From contig NZ_KI911563.1 in assembly GCF_000515335.1 (NCBI RefSeq), forward strand, positions 325,735 through 389,734: 64,000 nucleotides of DNA, in the 5' to 3' direction. This DNA is from Cohnella panacarvi Gsoil 349 (lineage in GTDB: Bacteria > Bacillota > Bacilli > Paenibacillales > Paenibacillaceae). The notes under the pieces are model-generated. The model was not told the origin of the DNA, did not search any database, and was given only the letters and a program-made list of their open reading frames with translations. The first letter of the stretch is position 1. Every line of letters starts with the position of its first letter. Position numbers and translations under genes: made by a program. Shown in pieces: positions 35,101-43,636 of the stretch.

Positions 35101-35847
35101 GGATGATTTGTGATAGGTAGGATCAGGCAATGAGGTGAATTCAAGAGATTGCCCTGAACTCGTATCATACAAAGCATAGACCCCTATATCTCCTTCCAAT
35201 GTGCCGATGGCCAAGTCATGAATCTTCGTTGCATTCTCAGGCAGAACGAACTTTTGCCAAGTCCAGGTGTTATCGGAAGCATCCAGGTTAACGAAATAAT
35301 GCTCGGAGGTATCGCTGTTTTGAACCGCAACTATCCCTAAAGGTGCAGTCGAGCTGTCGCCAGCCGTACCGTTAACAATCTCTTGAATCTCTACGTTGCC
35401 ATCCGTAAAAGGACGTTCCACCCATTGATTCACCACATTAGGCCAATCCGTCACTGTCGGATCGTTAGACAGATAGGGTGTGATATACAAGGTGGAGTGG
35501 TTAGACTTTTCCTTAGGTGCCATGGCTAAAGCAAGAAGCAGCATTCCATCTGTGCTTTGTACAACGTCAAAGGTCAGTGATTGAAGATTTGAATCTATTT
35601 GCGAGCTAAGATCGACCTGTGTCCATCCTGTATTGCTGGAATCATCTCTGATCAAAGCATAGAATACGCCATCGTTTCCTATGGAGAATACAATTGTATT
35701 GCCTAGGCTATCTTGTGCCGCTTGCATGATATGTTGCGGATCGACCACAGTACCCGCAACCTGATTAACCATCAATTCTGCATCAACGCTTATCTGATAG
35801 GTATTGCTTGTGCTTGACCCATTCCCTGGTACAGTAATGATATTCAT
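32191..35847 (-). CDS. Large propeller-plus-helical protein, uncharacterised (candidate toxin component)
   Basis: A 1218-residue protein with no signal peptide. Residues about 1-400 consist of beta-rich repeats (TGWTQVDLSSQ, TWTWQKFVLPENATKIHDLA, NTWSVPVLISESVTQITANF) resembling a lectin- or fucose-binding-type propeller. Residues 405-485 look like an Ig-like strand domain (NFTDQNGQILINQEISVSAS). A Ser/Ala-rich linker lies near 540-590. Residues about 620-1218 are largely amphipathic and hydrophobic helices (GKALVFVFEIEGMIF; IIVAMLAYAMEISISIAEF) as in pore-forming or membrane-binding bodies. It is co-transcribed with the upstream 493-aa gene (26-nt gap). I recognise no named family. Confidence 0.65.
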   Translation of the reverse strand: MNIITVPGNGSSTSNTYQISVDAELMVNQVAGTVVDPQHIMQAAQDSLGNTIVFSIGNDGVFYALIRDDSSNTGWTQVDLSSQIDSNLQSLTFDVVQSTDGMLLLALAMAPKEKSNHSTLYITPYLSNDPTVTDWPNVVNQWVERPFTDGNVEIQEIVNGTAGDSSTAPLGIVAVQNSDTSEHYFVNLDASDNTWTWQKFVLPENATKIHDLAIGTLEGDIGVYALYDTSSGQSLEFTSLPDPTYHKSSSYAFTLPGKMRAITALPNDQSDSFDLYVAGEGLYVYEASVLQDATEIASSDTIPFSNITDLNEMVVTQDAEFVSLFALSKDGSLFHCGASRNDLNTWSVPVLISESVTQITANFNASSQANELLSVKNDSTLKYHYQDLDNALWKESQIQLPQLNEVVNFNCYTTHVNFTDQNGQILINQEISVSASSLCYTTMNGQVYRLDSDESVTVTTDTMGNLTIIQPVDTISVAVFHLTCSLFNEVIDIDPSTKVQNALQQITSSDDLKIAKLQDGTPLITTDVDDQTLQATAASLQQLTAYTSNMTSNSSTSTFAAKPIASARSANQPGRHLLAAASLPQQAWGMVFSKNAATFLDQTAAVSYLAKYQSGSGRSLAQSLFVSGSIFDGLNWIETELGDAVKWLEKAYDSVTSFFMQAVGKALVFVFEIEGMIFSFEIKVIEAALHAISWVLQKTIGVNIDKFIDWLGFIFNWDDIKLFHKALVNLSNQTIAYGESELKNVEKKVSDFFDNLKNTVKSMEPTSSLPGQSDNIQEAKNQFLASQSADLTDMQQQFNNTPGSYWGQYHLMHSGAANSTNVHTTAPTDPMTSFYQDVVDPTLASIQDTINQLIQDLQLTSQDNSLTFSQVFEIMIGDVVIGILDAAEKITVGLLEVSGDMMKLFQKALNTSLDIPFFSAFYKNISDDDLTVLDAMMLVSAIPSTIMYKLAANQAPITDKNDVLITGDYKQLFGLFTGADNSNRHTSLDAAQDDSSTVSPSVLYSQVGGFVYTVLNGIHDALVLISVDKQLGILNEDNFNDAESLEEELKSLEMYVGAASFLRNPFSFPVGTDVEVGVQRATWATYLIGSIAEICLPSLVRKLKGQSAVPYAKGAELIIVAMLAYAMEISISIAEFKEEKKDNSNQQYDSTDSALKVAQTLFYFISDIASGVASMTIKDKEDQTTATVFSAAFEAFGGLLSISRCLRNTVKQAEHQNF

Positions 35848-35873
35848 TAGAAACCTCTTCTCTACTGGGATCC

Positions 35874-37355
35874 TTAATTAGATTTTAATGTAATATCTAG
35901 CAATAGGTTGGCATCTTGCGCCATCTGTGGATTTGCATAGAAATACTCATCGCCTGAAGGTAGAACCAAGCAATTATATACACCGGATATCATATTCTGG
36001 AATCGTTGCAAATTGTTCTTCATCGTTTTCTCGAATTGATCGCCAATCTGATCCAATGTCTTCTTATTGTTAGGAATCATAGTAATATCTGCTTTGCCTA
36101 GCCAATTGCCGTTCGTTGTTCTAGTTGCATCTGGAACGATCAGTTCTTCTAGATCTAGCTTGATTTGCCCATTGTCGCCCGCTTCGATCTTAATCTTGCC
36201 GGACCAATTGAGCGTTGCGTCCTCTTCCATCCACTCGTGCAGGATGCAGGTGAAGTCTACACGGTAGGTCATCGTAAAAGTACCGCTCAGCTTCACTTTC
36301 ACTTTCGTTGAAGAATCATTGGTATATACGATTTGTACGCTGCGTTGGTCAGTTGTGTTCGTGTGACCGTCTACCATTGTGGCTTTCGAAATACACGTGA
36401 TGCTGTCCGGCTCTGTTGTTTGATTGGAATTCGACTGACTTACTGTCCAGCCATTCATGACATTCATCGCATTCACTTGCTGCTGAATGCCAAGTGAATA
36501 GAGAATTGAAGGGATCAACCATTCATACCATAATATGTCTGGCGACACGATAAACTTACCATCGTAATCAGAGGACGTTACCCAGTTTTCAAAATATACC
36601 CCCGCCATTGTGTTGCTCGGAAAAATCTTTTCTTGCGTCATGATGAGATAATTCAATGTACTTAATCCTGGTGTTGAAGGATCGCTAAAGGTTGAGAAAT
36701 TGTAGCTCGTGGGCGTGAAGGTTTCTGGTTGAAGACCCGTATGGTTTGGCAACTGACTCACACAATAACCAAGAACATAAGGATTGTACGCACCCTGTAA
36801 TGAGCTAAAATAACTTGCCAAAGCTTGTTGAAATTGTTCAAGCTGATCTGGCGTAATCGTAGAATTATCCGGAAAAGGCAATTGCGTTAATGAAGGATCA
36901 TAACTTGTAAAGTCGGTATTCTGAAAATCAACGAATAAATGCTGGATGCTATATAAGGAGTTATTAAATGCTTTCAACTGATCCGATACGGCATCTGGAA
37001 CCACATCTGAACGCTTCAAATCCTCACCGTTCACGACAGCCAAGCTCAAGCTTACATCAAACGCATAGACCCAATTTTTGAAATCTACATGATGTGAGCC
37101 TGTTCCCTCCTGATAGGTGAACGTTCCAGAAGACATACTCAGAACGAGAAGCGAGGTTGCTTGAACCGCCGACTTATTGAATTGGACGATCGGCGCGTTC
37201 AATTTGGCATTCAATTTGATTCCGGAACTGCCCGTATCGATCGAAAGACTGCTAGAGAAAATTCCCTTCTTGAACAGTTTAGACCAATGATAATTAAGCG
37301 TATCTTGTGTGATGGCTGCTACCATATCCACACCATTTAACGAATGAAAATCCAT
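35874..37355 (-). CDS. P47/TULIP-like protein, possible lipid-binding toxin accessory
   Basis: A 493-residue cytoplasmic-looking protein without signal peptide. The N-terminus NGVDMVAAITQDTLNYHWSK, then SIDTGSSGIKLNAKLNAPIV and SLLVLSMSSGTFTY, has the spacing seen in Clostridium P47 and related TULIP (tubular lipid-binding) proteins: GxDxVxAI, N-x(n)-L, a short beta stretch and a core strand. The C-terminus (GKADITMIPNNKKTLDQIGD) has a corresponding strand-helix pair. P47/OrfX proteins accompany clostridial and mosquitocidal neurotoxins. The link is an inference from pattern; a search is needed. AAAGGAGG stands 6-7 nt before the ATG. Confidence 0.55.
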   Translation of the reverse strand: MDFHSLNGVDMVAAITQDTLNYHWSKLFKKGIFSSSLSIDTGSSGIKLNAKLNAPIVQFNKSAVQATSLLVLSMSSGTFTYQEGTGSHHVDFKNWVYAFDVSLSLAVVNGEDLKRSDVVPDAVSDQLKAFNNSLYSIQHLFVDFQNTDFTSYDPSLTQLPFPDNSTITPDQLEQFQQALASYFSSLQGAYNPYVLGYCVSQLPNHTGLQPETFTPTSYNFSTFSDPSTPGLSTLNYLIMTQEKIFPSNTMAGVYFENWVTSSDYDGKFIVSPDILWYEWLIPSILYSLGIQQQVNAMNVMNGWTVSQSNSNQTTEPDSITCISKATMVDGHTNTTDQRSVQIVYTNDSSTKVKVKLSGTFTMTYRVDFTCILHEWMEEDATLNWSGKIKIEAGDNGQIKLDLEELIVPDATRTTNGNWLGKADITMIPNNKKTLDQIGDQFEKTMKNNLQRFQNMISGVYNCLVLPSGDEYFYANPQMAQDANLLLDITLKSN

Positions 37356-37500
37356 TATTTTCCTCCTTTAGTCAAAGCAGATCACCAAAAAACCTACCTG
37401 AACCCTAACTCTCTAACTCTCTCCTGTTTTTTCAAATAAATTCACTGTCGATTTTCCTAATAATTTGTCGAAAAAGCTAGCTTTTACTATTTGTTCATTC

Positions 37501-37530
37501 ATTTTAACCATATATTTCACACAATGTAAA
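37501..37530 (-). promoter_or_regulatory. Likely promoter of the P47-like operon
   Basis: On the minus strand, TTTACA (37525-37530) is 18 bp upstream of TAAAAT (37501-37506), about 145 nt before the start codon. Matches are moderate, so this is tentative. Confidence 0.45.
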
Positions 37531-37621
37531 CCCGGAGAATTATACCCATTGCTTAACAAGCTGCTGAGTAATCGTTATCGTTGAAGTCGGCAATCGGCCT
37601 AAGTTCTTGACATCGTCATAT

Positions 37622-37693
37622 GACAAGAACGTTAGCCGATAACTAAAAAAGCCCGCGATTTACGCGGACTTTAATCGGATAAAAGTTCTTGTC
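37622..37693 (-). repeat. Terminator-bearing palindrome, unit C
   Basis: GACAAGAAC and GTTCTTGTC outer arms, CCGA/TCGG middle and the CCGCGATTTACGCGG inner hairpin, followed on the minus strand by GCTTTTTTAG. A second, overlapping dyad GTTCTTGACAT...ATGACAAGAAC begins at 37603. It could end the glycosidase operon. Confidence 0.75.
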
Positions 37694-37848
37694 ACCCGAC
37701 AATTGTCTAACGACCTATGTCCAGACATAAATGACACAAATGTCTGGACATTCTCTTCATCCAAAGTTGATTTGCCCTCTCAGCAAACGAAAGTCTGGTT
37801 GGCCCAATCATGCTAAACGTCCTCGAAAAAGTATAAGCTCTTGTGTGT

Positions 37849-39459
37849 TTAATGAAGCTGAAGCCACATCAAATCCACGGTGCCGGCTTCGGCTTTAATT
37901 TCAATCCGATGGTGCCCGATCGTCAGCAGGCGTGCGTCTGTAAGGGTTACCGTCGTCCAAACCGCCGGTGACGGCGCCGCTGCGCCGATCGCGGCACCGT
38001 CTACGGTGACGGCCAGCCTGCTGCCGTTGACCGTAGACGAAGCTCGTATATCCACCCCGATCGAATGAGTCTTCTCTGTCTCGAACGTATAGGCGAGCCA
38101 ATCTCCTTGCTCTAGATGGACGTACATCCAGTCCTTCTCCTGCCAAGGTTCGCCGCCGCCGTGTTGGAAGTTAGGCGTCGCGTCCTCGGTCTCCGATGCG
38201 AATCGGATATCCGTTCCGTCGGTGTCTCTAAAGCCGATCGTCCGAGTCTCGCGCTTACCCCCGAAACCGAATCCGTCTCCTTCCCCTTTGTATCCATAGA
38301 AAATCGCGGGTATCCGGACCGATGGCCTGCGGAACAGCGCGTTAACGACAGCCGGATGATAGTCGCAGGCTTCGATCGGCAGATTATCGAGGTACGTCCA
38401 AAGAATGCGTTCGGCTGTGTCGGGAGACGGCTTTTCCCCGCCTTCGAGATAGGCGACGAGCTTCTCCCACCCTTCCGGCTTGCGAATAGAGCAAGGGGAA
38501 TTGTCAGTGTCCATCTTCTTCCACGTCCAGAAGTTCCACGAAATATCGTGATCCTCGTATAATCGGAATGCGCCGGCGTACCAATCCTTGTTGTTCTCTC
38601 CGCCTTCGCCCATGTAGATCGGCACGTTCCACTCGTCTCGCTTGTCGAGGAATTTCCGGATGCTCTCGGTATCCGGGTTGTTCCAATATTTATGAAACTG
38701 CAGCATCAGGTTGTCGTCCGGACGATCGTCGAAAATCGTCCAATCCGTTGCCCAATGCGCCCCCTCAAGAATGATCATATGACGAGAGTCTTCCTCGCGA
38801 ATCGCTTGGATGATGTCGCGATAGAGCGGCATGACGAGCGGATTGTACTTCGCGAACCAGTCCGGGAGCGGCTCGTTCAACAAGTCGTACCCGGCGACGA
38901 TCCACTCGTCCTTATATCGCTTGGCTAGCTTTCGCCATAGCTCTATCGTCAGTCTGCGATTCCGCTCGTCCGTGAACAGCTCCGGCAAGTCCCGCTCCGA
39001 ATCGTCGATGTTCGTCCCCGTTTGCCCGCCCGGCGCTCCGTGCAAATCGAGAACGACATAGAGACGGTGCTCTCGGCACCAGGCGATGACTTGATCGAGG
39101 ATCCGGAAGCCGTTTTCCTTGAAGACGACCGGCTCGCGTTCCTCCATTAGCACACGCCAATGGACGGGCAACCGCACCGAGTTGAAACCTTCTTGCGCGA
39201 TGCGAGCGATATCCGTCTCGGCGATGTAGCGCTCGTAATAGAGACTCCAGAACCGTTCCGCCTTCTCCTCGCCGATCAGCTCCCGCACCATCGCTTCGAT
39301 TCTGCGTGGCCGGTCTCCCGCGTTAGGAAACCGCCACATGTACCCTTCGGGCAGCATCCAGCTGCCGAAGCCGACGCCGCGTAGCCGTACTTCCCGCCCC
39401 GCTTCGTTAACGAGCTTACGACCGACCGCTTTCAAAAATCCTTGCACGTCTTTGCTCAA
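37849..39459 (-). CDS. Intracellular GH5-type glycoside hydrolase with C-terminal CBM
   Basis: A 536-residue glycosidase without signal peptide. The catalytic barrel shows FNSVRLPVHWRVLM, YVVLDLHGAPGGQTG, the acid/base Glu in YDLLNEPLPDWF and the nucleophile Glu in YMGEGGENNKDW. Residues about 410-536 form a beta-sandwich resembling a CBM6/35-type carbohydrate-binding module (GDWLAYTFETEKTHSIGVDI, TVDLMWLQLH). It probably cleaves an imported beta-linked oligosaccharide in the cytosol. ATGA overlap with the upstream permease gene; last gene of the ABC operon. Confidence 0.9.
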   Translation of the reverse strand: MSKDVQGFLKAVGRKLVNEAGREVRLRGVGFGSWMLPEGYMWRFPNAGDRPRRIEAMVRELIGEEKAERFWSLYYERYIAETDIARIAQEGFNSVRLPVHWRVLMEEREPVVFKENGFRILDQVIAWCREHRLYVVLDLHGAPGGQTGTNIDDSERDLPELFTDERNRRLTIELWRKLAKRYKDEWIVAGYDLLNEPLPDWFAKYNPLVMPLYRDIIQAIREEDSRHMIILEGAHWATDWTIFDDRPDDNLMLQFHKYWNNPDTESIRKFLDKRDEWNVPIYMGEGGENNKDWYAGAFRLYEDHDISWNFWTWKKMDTDNSPCSIRKPEGWEKLVAYLEGGEKPSPDTAERILWTYLDNLPIEACDYHPAVVNALFRRPSVRIPAIFYGYKGEGDGFGFGGKRETRTIGFRDTDGTDIRFASETEDATPNFQHGGGEPWQEKDWMYVHLEQGDWLAYTFETEKTHSIGVDIRASSTVNGSRLAVTVDGAAIGAAAPSPAVWTTVTLTDARLLTIGHHRIEIKAEAGTVDLMWLQLH

Positions 39460-40277
39460 CCTTTAACCGCTCCTTCCGCGATGCCGTTCAGAATGTATTT
39501 TTGGAGGATCAAATAGAACAGAATGACAGGCAGCATCGCCAACACGAGCGAAGCCAAGATCGCAGACCAGTCGTTATTGCCGTATTGCCCGAACAGCATG
39601 TTCGTCGACAGCAGCAGCGTATAGTCGTCGATGTGCGTAATCATCAATAAAGGCAGCAGGAAATCGTTCCACATCCACAGCAGATTCAGAATCGCGACCG
39701 TCGCGGTAATCGGAAGCAGCAACGGGAAGATCACGGAAGCGAACAACCGGACTTCGCCGCAGCCGTCGATGACCGCCGCTTCGTCGAGCTCTCTCGGAAT
39801 CGTTTTGACGAATCCGTGATAGAGGAATATCGCGAATGGCACGCCGAGGCCGATATAGATAAGTCCGAGTCCCGTCGTAGAGCCTTGCACCTGAAGCCGG
39901 TCGGCGATGATCGTCAGAGAAATCATGATCGAGTGGAACGGGATAAGCATCGACATGACGAACAACCCGAACAAGAAGGCGCTTAGCTTGCCCGGCGTCC
40001 GGGACAGCTTGTAGCCCGCCAGCGAAGCGCATGCGATAATGCCGAACAAGCCGACCGCCGCCACCGTTACCGTATTGCCCAGACTGTTCATGAAACGGAT
40101 TTTATGATAAGCGTCCGCGTAATTGCCGAATTCGAGCTTCGCCGGGATCGAGAGGATATCGTTCATCATATCCCCTTCGGTTTTAAGCGAATTGAGCAAG
40201 CCCATCAGGATCGGAAACAAAGTAAAGACGGCGCATAAGAGCAAGATGAACGTAATGAGAGCCGAACGGAGCTTCAT
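39456..40277 (-). CDS. Sugar ABC transporter permease (MalG/CUT1 family)
   Basis: A 273-residue inner-membrane permease with six predicted helices and the EAA loop ELDEAAVIDGCGEVRLFASVIFPLL (in parts: DEAAVIDGCGEVRLF) that meets the ATPase. The open frame extends back to 40787 through the other permease gene; the ATG at 40277 overlaps that gene's stop by ATGA and gives the normal length. Works with the adjacent permease and binding protein; the ATPase is not in the window. Confidence 0.9.
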   Translation of the reverse strand: MKLRSALITFILLLCAVFTLFPILMGLLNSLKTEGDMMNDILSIPAKLEFGNYADAYHKIRFMNSLGNTVTVAAVGLFGIIACASLAGYKLSRTPGKLSAFLFGLFVMSMLIPFHSIMISLTIIADRLQVQGSTTGLGLIYIGLGVPFAIFLYHGFVKTIPRELDEAAVIDGCGEVRLFASVIFPLLLPITATVAILNLLWMWNDFLLPLLMITHIDDYTLLLSTNMLFGQYGNNDWSAILASLVLAMLPVILFYLILQKYILNGIAEGAVKG

Positions 40278-41170
40278 GCTTCCAGCTCCCTTCTCTTCAT
40301 GACGACCAGTTGCACGATCGTGATGACGAAGACGATCGCGAACAAGATCATCGCTTTGGCGCTGGCGTATCCGAACCGGTTGCTGAAGGAGAACGCCTCT
40401 TCGTAAATGTTCATGGCGATCACTTGCGTCGCCCTTCCCGGTCCGCCGCCGGTCAGCGCGAATACGGCTTCGAACACTTTGAACGAGCTGTTCAGCGTCA
40501 TGAACAAGCCGATCGTGATCGCAGGGTATATAAGCGGCAACGTAACGTTGCGGAACGCTTGGAAAGACGAAGCTCCATCGATGGCCGCCGCTTCCTTGAG
40601 CGCTTGCGGCACGTTTTGCAGCGCCGCGATATAGATGACCATCATATAACCGACTCCGCCCCACAAGGACAGAACCAGAATGGAGAAGAAGCTGTATTTC
40701 GGATCGCCGATCCACGATTGATCCAGGAACAGCAATCCGGTCTTGGCGGCGATCGTGGGCAGCACTTTCGTGAAAATAAACATCCACATGAATCCGCCGA
40801 TGATCATGCTGATCATGTTCGGCATGAAGAAGATCGTCCTGAACCAGGCTTTGCCGCGTCCGCGGGATTCCACGAGCACCGCGACGGTCAGGGATATAAC
40901 GTTTTGCAGAACGACGATAAACACGACGTACTTCAGCGTAAACCAGATCGATTTAACAAAGGACGGGTCTTGCGTGAATGCCTCCGCGTAATTGGAGAAT
41001 CCCACCATTGAATAGGTGGGATTCAATCCGTTCCAGTCTGTCAAGCTGTACCACGCGCCCCCGATAGCGGGGGCCAGCGTGAATACGGCGTAAAACAACA
41101 GCGCGGGGAATACGAAGGCGATTAGCGCGACCGAACGTTTCCATTTTCTCGACGGCGTCACGATCATCAC
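40274..41170 (-). CDS. Sugar ABC transporter permease (MalF/CUT1 family)
   Basis: A 298-residue permease with six helices; the cytoplasmic ATPase contact loop is QALKEAAAIDGASSFQAF. It begins MMIVTPSRKWKRSVALIAFV, and the first helix follows immediately. Located 17 nt after the binding-protein gene. Heterodimer partner of 39456-40277. As usual for this group, a shared MsmX-like ATPase elsewhere is expected. Confidence 0.9.
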   Translation of the reverse strand: MMIVTPSRKWKRSVALIAFVFPALLFYAVFTLAPAIGGAWYSLTDWNGLNPTYSMVGFSNYAEAFTQDPSFVKSIWFTLKYVVFIVVLQNVISLTVAVLVESRGRGKAWFRTIFFMPNMISMIIGGFMWMFIFTKVLPTIAAKTGLLFLDQSWIGDPKYSFFSILVLSLWGGVGYMMVIYIAALQNVPQALKEAAAIDGASSFQAFRNVTLPLIYPAITIGLFMTLNSSFKVFEAVFALTGGGPGRATQVIAMNIYEEAFSFSNRFGYASAKAMILFAIVFVITIVQLVVMKRRELEA

Positions 41171-41187
41171 TCCCCCTATCTGCTCGC

Positions 41188-42501
41188 TTACTGGCCTGCG
41201 GCCTTTACCGCTTTAGCCCAAGTCGCGTCCATCGTCTTGATGAAACTTTCTTTGGACACGTCTTTGCTGTAATAGCTTTGCAGCAGCTTGGCCTGCTCGT
41301 CGGTAACGGCCTGCGGCATTTGCAAGTCAAGGTAGGCTTTGCCTTGGGAGACGTAAGCCGTCGCTTCTTGAATCCAAGGGAACGTCTCGTAGTTATGAAC
41401 CGTCGCGATCGGATTGAACTTCAGCTCTTCGAACAAAGCGGAAGACTCCTTATCGTCCAGGATGAAGTTGACCAGGTCTTTCGCAACTTCGGGATTTTCG
41501 CTGGACGAAGACACGGCGAGCGACGTCGAAGTCGCCAGATTGATCATGGTGCCTGCCGGATTATTGCTGACCGGAAGCGGCGCCACTCCGAATTCGAAGT
41601 CCGGTTGCGCCTTCAGGATCGATTCGGCCATCCAAGGGCCTTGAATCCACATCGCGGCTTTGCCGTTCGCGAAGTCCGTGGAGCCTTGGCCGCTGCCGAC
41701 CTCGAACGGTTTAGCGGAGCCGTTAGCGTTAATCAAATCGATGATGTCGAAAATGCTTGCGATATCGTTGTAGGAAGCTTCGCCCTTGTTCATCTTGGCG
41801 ATCCAATCCGGTTGCTCGGAAGACACCGTGCCGCCGATCGACAAAGCGGTCATCAACTGTGGAACCCAGGATTCTTGGTAGGCGAGCAGGAACGGCGTTT
41901 GACCCGCGGCTTTCAGCTTCTCTACGACCGCTTTCATTTCGTCAAGCGTTTGCGGAGGCGTAATTCCGTTGTCCGCGAACATTTTCTTGTTGTAGAGGTA
42001 GCCCCAAGACAAGCTCTCCATCGGAACGGCGAGCACTTTGCCGTCCAGCGTCACGGTTTGCTTAACGCCATCGTACAGCTTGCCTACGAACGTCTGGTCG
42101 GATAAATCGGTCAAATAGCCGGCTTTGTAATAGCTCGGAATGTCTTGGGTGGCGTGAAGATCGAACACGTCCGGCGCATCTCCCGACGCGAGACGAGCCT
42201 TCAATACGTCCCTTGCTTGTTCCGGTGCGGGCATTTCCAGGTTAACCGTCACGTCGATGTTCTTCTCCGCCAACTCCTTGGCTTTAAACTTCTCGAAGTA
42301 TTTATCGAACTGGTCCTTGAACCGTGGAGCGCCGATAAAGACGTTCAATTCGACTTCCTTCGGCTCCGCCTTCTCTGCCGGCGCGCTTGCCGACGAGCTT
42401 GCCGTCGCGGAGCTCGCCACCTTGTCCGAGTTGTTGCCGCATGCCGCCAGCAAGCCGGTCGTCAGCAAAAGAGCCGTACCGAGATTAAGCGCTTTCTTCA
42501 T
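41188..42501 (-). CDS. Sugar ABC transporter substrate-binding lipoprotein
   Basis: A 437-residue extracellular binding protein. The lipoprotein signal (LLTTGLLAACGNNSD, Cys about 21) is followed by a Ser/Ala/Glu-rich linker and a SBP_bac_1 fold (KARLASGDAPDVFDLHATQD; VPMESLSWGYLYNKKMFADN; FANGKAAMWIQGPWMAESIL). It should capture an oligosaccharide and deliver it to the two permeases. The aromatic residues of the binding cleft suggest a sugar, unspecified. Confidence 0.92.
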   Translation of the reverse strand: MKKALNLGTALLLTTGLLAACGNNSDKVASSATASSSASAPAEKAEPKEVELNVFIGAPRFKDQFDKYFEKFKAKELAEKNIDVTVNLEMPAPEQARDVLKARLASGDAPDVFDLHATQDIPSYYKAGYLTDLSDQTFVGKLYDGVKQTVTLDGKVLAVPMESLSWGYLYNKKMFADNGITPPQTLDEMKAVVEKLKAAGQTPFLLAYQESWVPQLMTALSIGGTVSSEQPDWIAKMNKGEASYNDIASIFDIIDLINANGSAKPFEVGSGQGSTDFANGKAAMWIQGPWMAESILKAQPDFEFGVAPLPVSNNPAGTMINLATSTSLAVSSSSENPEVAKDLVNFILDDKESSALFEELKFNPIATVHNYETFPWIQEATAYVSQGKAYLDLQMPQAVTDEQAKLLQSYYSKDVSKESFIKTMDATWAKAVKAAGQ

Positions 42502-42562
42502 TGTTCATTCCCCCTGTTTATTGTTGAATACAGCTTAATTGTAGGAGAATAACCCAATGCCA

Positions 42563-43636
42563 TCATTCGACGATGTTGTCTTCTTCGATTGCACGATATT
42601 GACGTGCTTCTTTCTGCTTGATCCACTCTCCCGGCGCTGCCCCGAATTGCTTCTTGAACACGCGATAGAAATAGGCGATGTCTGCGTAACCTACAAGCTC
42701 CGCAGCCTGCCTGATCGGAAGGCCGCTTTCTATCGCCTCGCGAGCCTTGTCCATTCTGAGAGCGACGATGGCATCGGTCATGTTGCGTCCCGTATGCGCC
42801 TTGAACGTTCGGCTTAGGTGCTCCTTCGTCACATGGAAATAGTGGGCGACCGTGTCGAGAGAAATAGGGTCCGAATAATGGCGCTCGATAAAACGGACGA
42901 CGTCGTCTAAGTCGAGCCTATTGCGATTGCGCCGAAATGCGATGGCATCCTTCATCACTTCTCCGTAAATAAAGCGCAGCGAGTCCCCGCTCCCGTCGAA
43001 CGAGCGACCGCCGCGATTCCAGACAGCTTTGAGTTGGATATCGTTCTCCGCGGCGAACGTTTCGACGATCAGCATCAGGTCCTGCCCCATCTTCGCAAGC
43101 ACCGAATCGTCGAATTTGCCAACGAGTTCGAGGACGGCTTCTTCGTCCAGCTCCAGCAGCGCCGCGCTTAGCCTCCTGCGCAAATTCAAATACAACTCAC
43201 GCAGTTCCGGCTCCTCGAAGACGGTGTATTCAACGCCCGCGAACGGCGTTTCGGCCTTGTGCTTATCCAACTCCGCAGCACACTTCGCTAGCGCCGCGTT
43301 CAATTCGTCCGGGTCGATCGGCTTTAGCAGATAGTCGGTCGCTCGGGAAGCGACGGCTTGCCTCAAATAGACGAAGTCGTCGTAGCCGCTGATCACGATG
43401 ATTTTCAGCTCGGGGAACGACTCGTTTATCGCCTTCAGCAAGCCTACGCCATCAAGACCGGGCATCCGCATGTCGGTAATGACGACGTCCGGACGAAGCT
43501 TCTCGATCATTGCCACTCCGGAATTCCCGTCTTCCGCCTCGCCTACGAGCTTAAAGCCGAGACGATCCCATTGGCCGAGCGCTTTGACGACCTCGCGCGA
43601 CCAGGGCTCATCGTCTATCAGAAGGACGCTGTGCAT
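42563..43636 (-). CDS. AraC-type response regulator (YesN-like)
   Basis: A 357-residue regulator. The receiver domain (HSVLLIDDEPWSREVVKALG) has the acceptor Asp in DVVITDMRMPGLDG, and the C-terminal AraC domain has both HTHs (LDTVAHYFHVTKEHLSRTF and LPIRQAAELVGYADIAYFYR). The ATG at 43636 is preferred over 43642 because AAAGGAG is 9 nt away. It overlaps the kinase gene by 29 nt. It presumably activates the sugar ABC/GH5 operon directly downstream. Confidence 0.92.
   Translation of the reverse strand: MHSVLLIDDEPWSREVVKALGQWDRLGFKLVGEAEDGNSGVAMIEKLRPDVVITDMRMPGLDGVGLLKAINESFPELKIIVISGYDDFVYLRQAVASRATDYLLKPIDPDELNAALAKCAAELDKHKAETPFAGVEYTVFEEPELRELYLNLRRRLSAALLELDEEAVLELVGKFDDSVLAKMGQDLMLIVETFAAENDIQLKAVWNRGGRSFDGSGDSLRFIYGEVMKDAIAFRRNRNRLDLDDVVRFIERHYSDPISLDTVAHYFHVTKEHLSRTFKAHTGRNMTDAIVALRMDKAREAIESGLPIRQAAELVGYADIAYFYRVFKKQFGAAPGEWIKQKEARQYRAIEEDNIVE

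Noticed and set aside
41278..42105. Open frame antisense to the sugar-binding protein
   Set aside because: Arg/Leu-rich shadow without start signal; the opposite strand encodes a clear lipoprotein.
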